Source: an uncultured delta proteobacterium (GTDB lineage: Bacteria; UBA10199; GCA-002796325; 1-14-0-20-49-13). Taken from it: a stretch of DNA of 11,111 nt. The stretch spans positions 1-11,111 of the forward strand of contig CAIPVD010000253.1 of NCBI GenBank assembly GCA_903868375.1, written 5' to 3'. Made by a program: the position numbers and the translations under genes. The notes beneath the pieces were generated by a model that had not been told where the DNA came from, searched no databases, and saw only the letters and a program-made list of their open reading frames with translations. Shown here piece by piece: positions 1 through 6,416 of this stretch (the first letter of the stretch is position 1; every line of letters starts with the position of its first letter).

Positions 1-854
1 GCCTTTAACTGGCTGTGGCAATCTTCCGATACCTGCCATAGATGTTGTGTTCGCAGTTCCAACAATTTCACAGAACGTGGACACATTAAAAGTACCTGTA
101 CTCCATCGAGGAACATATTCACTTGGAACGGCTGCATATTGAAGAAAGCCGGTGGCACTTCGCGCAAGTAACCTAATATGCCATGTATCGGATGCATTTT
201 GCCTGCCGCTCTATACTTCGCAAATCTTTCATGGACAGCTTCGAACATCACGCCCGAAGCGCCATTCGTCTGGCTATGGAGCAGTAATCTCGATTCGTCC
301 CCATTTATTCGGACCGTGATAATATCTAGTTCGGCGGGCTTTGCTTTGGCCAACTGCTTGATGAATGTGGAAGGTTCATTCGAAAAACCCGCATTTCTTT
401 TTAGGTCGCCCGCAGTTCCACCTGGGCCCGGGATAAGATAGGGAAGTGGGCTGCCGTTCTTTCCTTTTAGCAATGCTTCCATTACAGTCGCGACAGTTCC
501 GTCGCCGCCAAAAACTACAACGATAGGCGTCTTGCCTGGGTTGGATGAGATCACAGCTTTAACGATCGCGCTTGCCCTTTCAGCTGGGTCCTCTACTGTT
601 TCCACAAAGGTCATGCCTCCAAGGAGCTTAAGCTCGCCTGCGTCTGTCATTCTGTGAATGTCTTTATGAACTTGGTCAGCGATCTTTGCCGCGCCTCCTC
701 TGGCCACAGGATTTACTATAAAAACGAGCGGATTTTCTATCACTAGCGGCGCTGGCGATATCGCTGCTCCCATTGTATTCAAATATGGAATGGCCGAAAG
801 CAGAGAAGCAGGTGATTGCCATACACCAAGAGATGGATAAGTATTAAATAACAT
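1..854 (-). CDS. Diacylglycerol kinase catalytic-domain protein (YegS/BmrU-like lipid kinase), 3' end outside window, apparent frameshift
   Basis: Read on the minus strand from an ATG at 854-852. The family phosphorylates diacylglycerol, sphingoid or related lipids with ATP. Residues 43-56 give a typical first strand (LVFIVNPVARGGAA), and residues 112-121 carry the nucleotide-binding signature VVVFGGDGTV. A second glycine loop reads IPGPGGTAGDLKR at about 141-153, where most relatives have GTxND, so the Asn is replaced by Gly. The C-terminal lobe follows (GYLREVPPAFF, then FQVNMFLDGVQ near 243-253). After codon 255 (position 90) this frame becomes unfamiliar, while the neighbouring frame at 90-1 reads FNVSTFCEIVGTANTTSMAG, which fits the family. 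The gene therefore looks frameshifted at the AAAA run at 88-91 (plus strand). About 42 residues precede the usual domain start, and no clear ribosome binding site is seen, so the start is uncertain (the ATG of MGAAIS near 773 is an alternative). The substrate cannot be told. It follows the HD-GYP gene on the same strand by 70 bases. Confidence 0.8.
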   Translation of the reverse strand, partial: MLFNTYPSLGVWQSPASLLSAIPYLNTMGAAISPAPLVIENPLVFIVNPVARGGAAKIADQVHKDIHRMTDAGELKLLGGMTFVETVEDPAERASAIVKAVISSNPGKTPIVVVFGGDGTVATVMEALLKGKNGSPLPYLIPGPGGTAGDLKRNAGFSNEPSTFIKQLAKAKPAELDIITVRINGDESRLLLHSQTNGASGVMFEAVHERFAKYRAAGKMHPIHGILGYLREVPPAFFNMQPFQVNMFLDGVQVLLMCPRSVKLLELRTQHLWQVSEDCHSQLK

Positions 855-872
855 TGCGCGCGGACCTAATAA

Positions 873-878
873 ATTATA
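873..878 (-). promoter_or_regulatory. Possible -10 box (TATAAT) upstream of the lipid-kinase-like gene
   Basis: The minus strand reads TATAAT exactly here, 18 bases upstream of the ATG at 854. A hexamer 17 bases further upstream (TTTTAA) matches the -35 consensus at only three of six positions. The box could therefore serve a weak promoter in the gap between the HD-GYP gene and the kinase gene, or it may be chance in an AT-rich gap. If used, the transcript would have a very short leader. Confidence 0.25.
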
Positions 879-924
879 TGTCGTTGGTCAAGGATTTAAA
901 ATTTGAGAGTTTTGGATCTATATC

Positions 925-1869
925 CTATAAGTTAATGAAGGTCGTAAATCTTTTCATCAGTTCCGGATCCCAGAGGCCGCGATTTGTTTCGTCTTGTAAT
1001 ATTTTCATTGTTTCATCTTGCGTCATTGCTTTTTTGTAGGGCCGCTCTCTCATCAGCGCGTCGTACGCATCGAGAATTTGGAATACGCGTGCGAGATAGG
1101 GGATCTCTTCGCCCTTGAGTCCGTCGGGATAGCCAGCTCCGTTCCACTTTTCGTGATGGGCGCGGATAATAGGGCAGGCGTCTTTTAATGTGCGCAGCGG
1201 CTTGCATATCTCTTCGCCAATTATCGGATGTCGGCGCATTGTTTTCCACTCATCTTCGGTAAGCTTGCCCGGTTTCAAAAGAATGGCGTCGGGTATGCCG
1301 ATCTTTCCGACGTCGTGAAGGATCGCGACTCGTTCAAGTAATTTGATGGCGGAAGGTTCAAGTTCAAGGAATTTTCCGAACTGAACTGCAAGCTTATCTA
1401 TATTGTCGCAATGTTCTCCGGTGTCGTCGTCACGCGCGGCGACGGCTTTTGCGAGGCTCATTACGACCGTCTCGGCGTTCTCCAGGTCATCGTGCAACTT
1501 TTTTACATCGCCAAGCGCCTTAACGCGCGCGATCAGCTCCATTCTATCGAGTGGTTTGCTCAAGAAATCGTCGCAGCCAGATTCTATTCCTTTTACTCGG
1601 TCTTCGGATTCGTGAAGGGCGGTGACGAGTATCACCGGCAAGAAGCGCGTTGCCTCGTTCTTTTTGATGAGCCTGCATGTTTCAAAGCCGTCCATCCCAG
1701 GCATCATAACATCTAGCAGGACGACATCGAAGTTCTGCTTTGCTATTTCTTCGATCGCCGCCTTGCCGGAGCTAACTGTGGCGTATGCAAATCCGCGAGG
1801 CGCCAGTGTCTTTGCTATCAACGTGCAATTTGCCTTGTCGTCGTCGACTATTAGGACGTTTATGGACAT
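925..1869 (-). CDS. Two-component response regulator with HD-GYP domain (RpfG-like cyclic-di-GMP phosphodiesterase)
   Basis: Protein of 314 residues from ATG 1869, ending in TAG at 927-925. Residues 4-120 form a receiver domain: acidic D9-D11, phosphoacceptor D53 in LLDVMMPGMDG, T83 and K105 (SKP). A short linker helix (about 120-145) leads to an HD-GYP domain at about 140-312. It contains H153, the metal-binding pair H185-D186 in HDVGKIGIPD, H214, H238-H239 and the GYP signature at 246-248 (HHEKWNGAGYPDG), with no key residue missing. Family members hydrolyse cyclic-di-GMP in response to phosphorylation by a sensor kinase, controlling motility, biofilm or virulence. No sensor kinase is visible here, so the input signal is unknown. 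The frame stays open upstream to a TTG at 1905, but ATG 1869 puts the first receiver strand (SINVLIVDDD) right at the N-terminus as is usual. Neither start has a clear ribosome binding site. It is likely co-transcribed with the kinase-like gene that follows. Confidence 0.93.
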   Translation of the reverse strand: MSINVLIVDDDKANCTLIAKTLAPRGFAYATVSSGKAAIEEIAKQNFDVVLLDVMMPGMDGFETCRLIKKNEATRFLPVILVTALHESEDRVKGIESGCDDFLSKPLDRMELIARVKALGDVKKLHDDLENAETVVMSLAKAVAARDDDTGEHCDNIDKLAVQFGKFLELEPSAIKLLERVAILHDVGKIGIPDAILLKPGKLTEDEWKTMRRHPIIGEEICKPLRTLKDACPIIRAHHEKWNGAGYPDGLKGEEIPYLARVFQILDAYDALMRERPYKKAMTQDETMKILQDETNRGLWDPELMKRFTTFINL

Positions 1870-1952
1870 AGCAATATGAGTGTCGAAACGCGAAAACAAA
1901 GTCAATCGAATTGTTGATCTATTCCACGACCCTAGTATTTTTTTGGTTCATG

Positions 1953-2085
1953 AAACTTTCGGGGCCTGCCGCCGAACAGCCCCAATTTCGGCATCGCCAA
2001 AGCTTTTCATTGCACACGGCGTTTGTTTGGGTATCTGGCTGCTGGCGCAAATTGGGGCGCCCCGTTCGGCGTCACCCAAAAGTTT
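1953..2085. repeat. Long interrupted inverted repeat (three paired segments) in the gene-free gap
   Basis: The gap 1870-2208 has no convincing gene but holds a nested inverted repeat. AAACTTT (1953-1959) pairs with AAAGTTT (2079-2085), CGCCGAAC (1970-1977) pairs with GTTCGGCG (2064-2071), and GCCCCAATTT (1979-1988) pairs with AAATTGGGGC (2049-2058). All three pairings are perfect, in the right order, and separated by internal loops of 10/7 and 1/5 bases; the apical region is about 60 bases. As RNA this would fold into a rod with bulges. It could be a small structured RNA, a miniature transposable element remnant, or a regulatory structure. No T-run follows either end, so it is not a standard terminator. 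A weak plus-strand promoter-like pair (TTGTTG 1911-1916, TAGTAT 1933-1938) lies just upstream. Confidence 0.6.
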
Positions 2086-2208
2086 AACGATTCCAAAAAA
2101 CAGTATAGGGACGTTTTCATTTTACGTTGAAAAGCAGACGACTTGGGCGAGGACGTGTGATGATAATAAAACATTGCAAAAAAAACAGGGGCTGGATATA
2201 CATATCGC

Positions 2209-2589
2209 ATGCTCAAAAAACTTGTCGCGGTAGTTCTTTGCGTGACGTTTTCGTCATGCGTGACCATTCACCAGTTGCCGACCACTGCGCATGATATTCA
2301 AACAACTAAGTTCGACCCAAAACAGAAATATTATGTTCATACCGAGAACGGATACAGCGTGAGGGAAAAGGGTGCGAATGTCGTGGCAGATGAAAAGAAC
2401 CTTCATATTAAAGACGCGAACGGCAAGATCATAAGCTCGATCCCATTATCCAGCATAGATACTCTTCAGGAAGAAAAGTTCAGCGCTGGGAAGACAGCGC
2501 TTATAATCGCTGGTTCGCTGGCGGCGGTCGGGGCGATATTAGCGATAGTCATTGTAGTTGGTTTGAAAAAGGCAGATAAGGGCGCTTAA
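2209..2589 (+). CDS. Small hypothetical lipoprotein with C-terminal transmembrane segment
   Basis: I do not recognise this 126-residue protein as a named family. The N-terminus (MLKKLVAVVLCVTFSSC) is a typical lipoprotein signal peptide: a basic start, a hydrophobic core and a lipobox FSSC with the lipidated cysteine at C17. The middle part (18-92) is polar with probable beta-strands; residues 65-83 alternate in a strand-like way (LHIKDANGKIISSIPLSS). Residues 96-119 form one strong hydrophobic helix rich in Ala, Ile and Val, followed by a basic end (KKADKG), so the C-terminus may also be membrane-inserted. A lipid anchor plus a C-terminal helix is an uncommon pairing. An AGGGG at 2187-2191 lies 17 bases before the ATG, too far for a normal ribosome binding site, so initiation is probably weak. 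It lies 116 bases upstream of gyrA on the same strand, but gyrA has its own promoter, so a functional link is not implied. Confidence 0.8.
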   Translation: MLKKLVAVVLCVTFSSCVTIHQLPTTAHDIQTTKFDPKQKYYVHTENGYSVREKGANVVADEKNLHIKDANGKIISSIPLSSIDTLQEEKFSAGKTALIIAGSLAAVGAILAIVIVVGLKKADKGA

Positions 2590-2627
2590 CGGTTCCAACG
2601 ACACCTCTGTGATAGTCCTCAAAACAT

Positions 2628-2633
2628 TATAAT
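2628..2633 (+). promoter_or_regulatory. Possible upstream -10 box for gyrA
   Basis: An exact TATAAT stands here, 72 bases before the gyrA start codon. The matching -35 position (2605-2610, CTCTGT) is poor, so this would be a second, weaker gyrA promoter or chance. It lies just upstream of the better -35 box at 2638. Confidence 0.3.
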
Positions 2634-2637
2634 GCGT

Positions 2638-2667
2638 TTGACATTCTGCCTCTAAAATTGCTAATAA
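2638..2667 (+). promoter_or_regulatory. gyrA promoter (sigma-70 type)
   Basis: A perfect -35 box TTGACA (2638-2643) is followed after 18 bases by TAATAA (2662-2667), which matches the -10 consensus at five of the six positions if the last base is ignored. A transcript would start near 2674 and have a leader of about 30 bases before the gyrA ATG. Confidence 0.65.
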
Positions 2668-2692
2668 TACCCGTCATTTTTCAATCAAAAAA

Positions 2693-2697
2693 GGGAG
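2693..2697 (+). promoter_or_regulatory. Ribosome binding site of gyrA
   Basis: GGGAG within AAGGGAGAG lies 8 bases before ATG 2706, an ideal spacing. This fixes the gyrA start and shows that the organism uses standard Shine-Dalgarno sites. Confidence 0.85.
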
Positions 2698-2705
2698 AGT
2701 TTTAA

Positions 2706-5153
2706 ATGGTCCAGTCTGCAGAAGTGATAAAGATCAATATCGAAGACGAAATGCGGAGTTCGTATTTGGACTACGCAATGAGCGTTATTATAGGCCGTGC
2801 GCTGCCGGATATCCGCGACGGACTAAAGCCGGCCCACAGGCGCGTTCTTTACGCGATGTACAGCGAAGGGCTCTTATCCAACAAGCGTTATTCAAAGTGC
2901 GCCGGCGTCGTTGGCGAAGTTTTAAAGAAATACCATCCGCATGGCGATTCCTCGGTTTACGATACGTTGGTCCGTATGGCGCAGAGTTGGAACTTGCGCT
3001 ATCCCTTAATAGACGGGCAAGGCAACTTCGGCAGCGTGGACGGAGATTCAGCCGCCGCTTATCGTTACACGGAAGCGAGGCTTGAAAAGATAGCCGAAGA
3101 AGTGCTGGCCGATATCGACAAAGAAACGGTCGATTTCGCGCCGAACTTCGACGGCTCGACCGTTGAACCGGTGGTTTTGCCGTCACGTATCCCGAACCTT
3201 CTTGTGAATGGCAGTGAAGGCATAGCGGTCGGTATGGCAACGAAGATTCCGCCGCACAATTTAACGGAAGTCTCCGATGCACTCCTTGCGCTCATTAAAG
3301 AACCGGATCTTAAAATTCCCGATCTGATGAAATATGTGAAGGGCCCCGATTTCCCGACCGCAGCTTATATTCATGGAAGGGACGGAATAAAGAGCGCGTA
3401 CGAAACCGGCCGTGGAATAATTCAAATGCGCGCACGTGCGGCGATAGAACCAATATCGCGCGGCGACCGCGAAGCTATAATAGTCAGTGAAATCCCGTAT
3501 CAGGTCAACAAGGCGCGCCTTATCGAGCGCATTGCAGAACTTGTTCGCGAAGGAAAGATCGAAGGCATTTCCGACCTGCGCGACGAATCAGATAGAGACG
3601 GCATGCGCATCGTTATCGAACTTAAAAAGGGCACAGTCTCCGGCGTTATCTTGAACCAACTTTATAAACATACGTCGATGCAGGACACGTTCGGCGTTAT
3701 CATGCTCGCCATCGTGAACGGCCAGCCGAAGGTTTTGAACCTGAAGGAAATGCTGCAGCTCTTCATCGATCATCGCAAAGAAGTTGTCACTCGCAGAACG
3801 GCATATGAACTCCGCAGAGCTGAAGAGCGTGCGCATATATTGGCGGGCTTAAAGATAGCGGTCGAAAATATCGACGAAGTGATAGCGCTGATTAAAAGGT
3901 CGAAGGCTCCGGACGAGGCGAAGGCTGGATTAATGAAGAAGTTCGCGCTTTCCGCGATCCAGGCGCAGGCAGTGTTAGATATGCGCTTGCAGCGGTTAAC
4001 TGGGCTAGAACGCGAAAAGATCATCGAAGAATATAAAGAAGTGATCGCACTGATCAAACGGCTAAGCGAGATACTCTCGAGCGAAAAACTTATCATGGGA
4101 ATAATCTCGACCGAGATCGAAGAGATAAAGAAAAAATATGGCGATGCGCGCCGCACCGAGATCGTAGCAAGATCGGAAGACCTAACGGTCGAAGATCTTA
4201 TCCAGGAAGAAGATATGGTCGTCACGGTTTCGCATCTAGGATACATCAAGCGTAATCCCATAAGCATCTATCGTGCGCAGCGCAGGGGCGGGCGCGGGAA
4301 AACGGGAATGACCACAAGTGATGACGATTTTGTGGCAGACCTTTTCATTGCGTCAACGCATAGCTACGTAATGATATTCACCCAGTCAGGCAAGTGCTTC
4401 TGGCTAAGAGTTCACGAAATACCGCAGATAGGCCGTACCGCCAAAGGCAAAGCTATAACGAACCTTGTGCAGATGGCTAGCGACGATAAGATCGCGGCGA
4501 TCCTACCTGTTAAAAAGTTCGAAGAGGGCAGCTTCATCGTCATGGCGACGAAGAAGGGGCTTATCAAGAAGACGGATATCATGGAATATTCGAATCCTCG
4601 CGCGAGCGGTATCGTTGCCACAAAGATAGAAGATGGCGACGAAGTGGTTTCCGTTAAGCTTACCGCCGGTAAAGAAGATATTTTCCTAACCACGAAACAA
4701 GGCCAGTCGATCCGTTTCAAAGAAGAAGATGTCCGCCCAACCGGCCGCGCAACATACGGCGTTTGGGGAATCGAAGCGGCGAAGGGCGATGAAGTCGTTG
4801 CGATGGAAACCATCACGAACGATACGCCGATACTTACCGTCACTGCGAATGGTTATGGAAAACGCACGGAGCTTTCTGAATATCGTGTGCAGGGACGCGG
4901 CGGAAGCGGCATCATTACTATACAGACGACCGATAGAAATGGTTCAGTAATCGGCGCGATGCAGATATCCGATACGGACGATATTATGCTCGTTACTTCA
5001 AAAGGTACGGTCATCAGAACTCACGCGAAAAATGTGGGGCTAATTAGCCGCAATACGCAAGGCGTTCGCCTAATTTCATTAGAAGAGGGCGAGAAGGTCG
5101 GAAGCGTCGCCAGGCTCGCCGAAAAAGAAGAAGACGTTGTTGTCGCGGAATAG
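2706..5153 (+). CDS. gyrA: DNA gyrase subunit A
   Basis: Protein of 815 residues, slightly shorter than the E. coli subunit. GyrA is the breakage-reunion half of the A2B2 gyrase that introduces negative supercoils using ATP. The N-terminus shows the conserved block YLDYAMSVIIGRALPDIRDG (20-39). The quinolone region reads KYHPHGDSSVYD, with Ser82 and Asp86 at the places of E. coli Ser83 and Asp87, that is, the drug-sensitive residues. The catalytic tyrosine is Y121 in AAAYRYTE, and IPNLLVNGSEGIAVGMAT follows. A long coiled-coil arm spans about 360-480. The C-terminal beta-pinwheel begins with the GyrA box QRRGGRG at 525-531, the feature that separates GyrA from ParC. The tail is acidic. The start is set by GGGAG 8 bases before the ATG. 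gyrB is not adjacent. The gene has its own promoter and ends at a strong terminator, so it is probably transcribed alone or with weak read-through from the lipoprotein gene. Confidence 0.97.
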   Translation: MVQSAEVIKINIEDEMRSSYLDYAMSVIIGRALPDIRDGLKPAHRRVLYAMYSEGLLSNKRYSKCAGVVGEVLKKYHPHGDSSVYDTLVRMAQSWNLRYPLIDGQGNFGSVDGDSAAAYRYTEARLEKIAEEVLADIDKETVDFAPNFDGSTVEPVVLPSRIPNLLVNGSEGIAVGMATKIPPHNLTEVSDALLALIKEPDLKIPDLMKYVKGPDFPTAAYIHGRDGIKSAYETGRGIIQMRARAAIEPISRGDREAIIVSEIPYQVNKARLIERIAELVREGKIEGISDLRDESDRDGMRIVIELKKGTVSGVILNQLYKHTSMQDTFGVIMLAIVNGQPKVLNLKEMLQLFIDHRKEVVTRRTAYELRRAEERAHILAGLKIAVENIDEVIALIKRSKAPDEAKAGLMKKFALSAIQAQAVLDMRLQRLTGLEREKIIEEYKEVIALIKRLSEILSSEKLIMGIISTEIEEIKKKYGDARRTEIVARSEDLTVEDLIQEEDMVVTVSHLGYIKRNPISIYRAQRRGGRGKTGMTTSDDDFVADLFIASTHSYVMIFTQSGKCFWLRVHEIPQIGRTAKGKAITNLVQMASDDKIAAILPVKKFEEGSFIVMATKKGLIKKTDIMEYSNPRASGIVATKIEDGDEVVSVKLTAGKEDIFLTTKQGQSIRFKEEDVRPTGRATYGVWGIEAAKGDEVVAMETITNDTPILTVTANGYGKRTELSEYRVQGRGGSGIITIQTTDRNGSVIGAMQISDTDDIMLVTSKGTVIRTHAKNVGLISRNTQGVRLISLEEGEKVGSVARLAEKEEDVVVAE

Positions 5154-5173
5154 TTAGTTGTTCGATGCAAAAT

Positions 5174-5207
5174 AAAAACCCCCCGTAGATTCTACGAGGG
5201 GTTTTTT
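5174..5207. terminator. Bidirectional intrinsic terminator between gyrA and the convergent isomerase gene
   Basis: AAAAACCCC (5174-5182), a C/A mismatch, then CGTAG (5184-5188) pair across the loop ATT with CTACG (5192-5196) and GGGGTTTTT (5198-5206). A run of six T follows the G-rich arm on the plus strand. On the minus strand the A-rich side gives TTTTTATTTT after the stem. It lies 20 bases after the gyrA stop and 20 bases before the end of the oppositely oriented gene, so it probably ends both transcripts. Confidence 0.9.
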
Positions 5208-5227
5208 AATGTATGTAACGTCGTTCG

Positions 5228-6235
5228 TTACTTAGCTTTCGCTGGTGCGATCGGCTTTGCCGTCGGCTTCAGTTGGAAAGCTGGTGCCTTTGCTTCCGGT
5301 TTTGATGCTGGAACTGGCGCCGCACTTGGTGCCGGTGCTGGCGTTGGCGCTACCGCCGATGCTGCTGCGCCTTCTGCCGGTTTTGCGGGCTCCGCCTTTT
5401 TATCTTCGCCAGGATACACTACCTTGGCGTCTTTCTTTATATCTGCCATTAATTTAGTGCGCTCATCGTTTTGCACCTTAAAGAGTATCTGCTGTTCGAC
5501 ATCTGCGTATGGCTGAAGTTCCAGTCCCTTTGTAACGGTTATAATATGATAGCCGTCCTTTGCTTCGATAGGGCCCGCGATCTGGCCAACTTGCATGGTG
5601 AAGGCTTTGTCAAACACTGGGGCAAATCCCTTTGCTTCGAATCTTGGATCGTTCTTGGAAACAAGGCCCAAGTCGCCGCCGTTATTCTTTGTCGATGGAT
5701 CTTCGGAAGATTCCTTTGCAACGTCCGCAAAGTTAGCGCCGCCATCCAATTTCTTCTTAACGTCGTCCGCTAGTTTCAGCGCTGCATCTTTGGAGCGAGC
5801 CTTCTTGTCTTCTTCGCCGCCGAATTTGATCAGGATATCTGATAATTGCAGCTTCTGGAATTCGTCTTTGTGCTTATCGTAATATTCCTTCGCTGCGTTC
5901 TTGATGTAGCTTTCGATGAATGACTGGCCGATGACAACTTTTCTGTATAGCTCGATCTTTGCCTTAACATCTGATTCGCGCTGCAGGCCTTTCTTTAGGG
6001 CTGCTTGATAGAGAAGCTCTTGGTCGACCAAATTGTCGAGTATCTGCTTCTTGCCGAACGGCGTGCTTATCTGCGCCTTAAGTCTTGGGTTCATGTTGCC
6101 CAAGAAATCTAAGTCGCCTTCGGTGATCGCCTTACCGTTGACGGAGACGAGCGTCTTGCCGCCTCTTCCGCCGCATGCTGCGAAAGCCAAAACTGCTACC
6201 AACATCACTGCTACTGCTACATACTTTTTTGACAT
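5228..6235 (-). CDS. Peptidyl-prolyl cis-trans isomerase lipoprotein, parvulin (PpiC) type, SurA/PrsA-like
   Basis: Protein of 335 residues. The signal peptide MSKKYVAVAVMLVAVLAFAAC ends in a lipobox FAAC with the lipidated cysteine at C21, followed by GGRGG. Residues about 28-115 resemble the SurA N-terminal chaperone region (VNGKAITEGDLDFL, then LVDQELLYQAALKKGL). The parvulin domain covers about 128-237 and shows the expected landmarks: LSDILIKF, GANFADVAKESSEDPSTKNNGGDLG, and GYHIITV at the end. The last 58 residues (278-335) are low-complexity Ala/Pro/Lys, probably a flexible tail across the periplasm or against the cell wall. Family members help secreted or outer-membrane proteins fold. 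ATG 6235 was chosen because AAAGGGGG (6244-6251) lies 8 bases upstream, although the frame stays open to 6274. It has a near-consensus promoter and is convergent with gyrA. PrsA or SurA would both be acceptable names; the sequence does not decide. Confidence 0.92.
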   Translation of the reverse strand: MSKKYVAVAVMLVAVLAFAACGGRGGKTLVSVNGKAITEGDLDFLGNMNPRLKAQISTPFGKKQILDNLVDQELLYQAALKKGLQRESDVKAKIELYRKVVIGQSFIESYIKNAAKEYYDKHKDEFQKLQLSDILIKFGGEEDKKARSKDAALKLADDVKKKLDGGANFADVAKESSEDPSTKNNGGDLGLVSKNDPRFEAKGFAPVFDKAFTMQVGQIAGPIEAKDGYHIITVTKGLELQPYADVEQQILFKVQNDERTKLMADIKKDAKVVYPGEDKKAEPAKPAEGAAASAVAPTPAPAPSAAPVPASKPEAKAPAFQLKPTAKPIAPAKAK

Positions 6236-6243
6236 ATGAATTA

Positions 6244-6251
6244 CCCCCTTT
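6244..6251 (-). promoter_or_regulatory. Ribosome binding site of the PpiC-type lipoprotein
   Basis: The minus strand reads AAAGGGGG, ending 8 bases before ATG 6235. It decides this start over the in-frame upstream codon at 6274, which has no such site and would put extra residues before the signal peptide. Confidence 0.8.
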
Positions 6252-6265
6252 AGTAATGTTCGGGG

Positions 6266-6294
6266 CATATACATGAATGAATAGTCATTGTCAA
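6266..6294 (-). promoter_or_regulatory. Promoter of the PpiC-type lipoprotein gene
   Basis: On the minus strand a perfect -35 TTGACA (6294-6289), a 17-base spacer and a -10 TATATG (6271-6266) form a strong sigma-70 promoter. Transcription would start near 6259, about 24 bases before the start codon. Because the -10 box lies inside the frame that opens at 6274, it also argues against that upstream start. Confidence 0.75.
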
Positions 6295-6315
6295 ATATTT
6301 GAAGGAATATTACTC

Positions 6316-6345
6316 TTGCATTGAAACTAAAGTTATGTGTATACA
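6316..6345 (+). promoter_or_regulatory. Candidate promoter of the rimP-nusA-infB-rbfA operon
   Basis: TTGCAT (6316-6321), an 18-base spacer and TATACA (6340-6345) make a plausible sigma-70 promoter in the divergent gap between the isomerase gene and rimP. A transcript would start near 6352, giving a leader of about 65 bases that contains the terminator hairpin at 6379-6411. Confidence 0.5.
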
Positions 6346-6378
6346 GCTAACCACATCAGATTCTGGGGGTTTCTTTCG

Positions 6379-6411
6379 AAGTGGGCAAGAAGTTTTCTAG
6401 CCCACTTTTTT
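6379..6411 (+). terminator. Intrinsic terminator in the leader of rimP (possible attenuator)
   Basis: AAGTGGGC (6379-6386) pairs perfectly with GCCCACTT (6400-6407). Inside it, AGAA (6388-6391) pairs with TTCT (6395-6398) around a GTT loop, giving twelve base pairs with one A/A mismatch. Six T (6406-6411) follow directly. No gene precedes it on this strand: the upstream neighbour is divergent, so the hairpin cannot be the end of an upstream operon. It ends five bases before the rimP ATG. It therefore acts either as an attenuator of the operon or as the end of a roughly 60-base leader RNA. How read-through is achieved is not visible. Confidence 0.85.
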
Positions 6412-6416
6412 GTTAT

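Noticed and set aside
1970..2071. The inverted repeat considered as an integron attC recombination site
   Set aside because: The outer boxes (GCCGAAC and GTTCGGC) break the attC rule RYYYAAC/GTTRRRY at the fourth base, the spacing between paired segments (1/5) does not match the usual R-L spacing, and no integrase or cassette genes are in the window.
1880..2267. Open frames on both strands across the 1870-2208 gap (1880-2233 plus, 2007-2267 minus)
   Set aside because: The translations show no domain, signal or family-like pattern, have no ribosome binding site and overlap the lipoprotein start or the inverted repeat, so they look like chance open frames.
2782..3000. Possible quinolone-resistance substitutions in GyrA
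   Set aside because: Ser82 and Asp86 are the usual sensitive residues at the two main positions; no known resistance substitution is visible.
2788..4843. Several open frames opposite or across gyrA
   Set aside because: They are shadows of the gyrA reading frame; their compositions are Ser/Arg-rich artefacts, and gyrA fully explains the region.
2706..5153. Possible naming of the topoisomerase as ParC instead of GyrA
   Set aside because: The GyrA box QRRGGRG at 525-531 and the full-length C-terminal pinwheel with acidic tail support GyrA.
6236..6416. Search for a tRNA-Met gene upstream of rimP, as in the E. coli metY operon
   Set aside because: The gap is only about 180 bases, is filled by two divergent promoters and the leader hairpin, and no cloverleaf or T-arm sequence was found.
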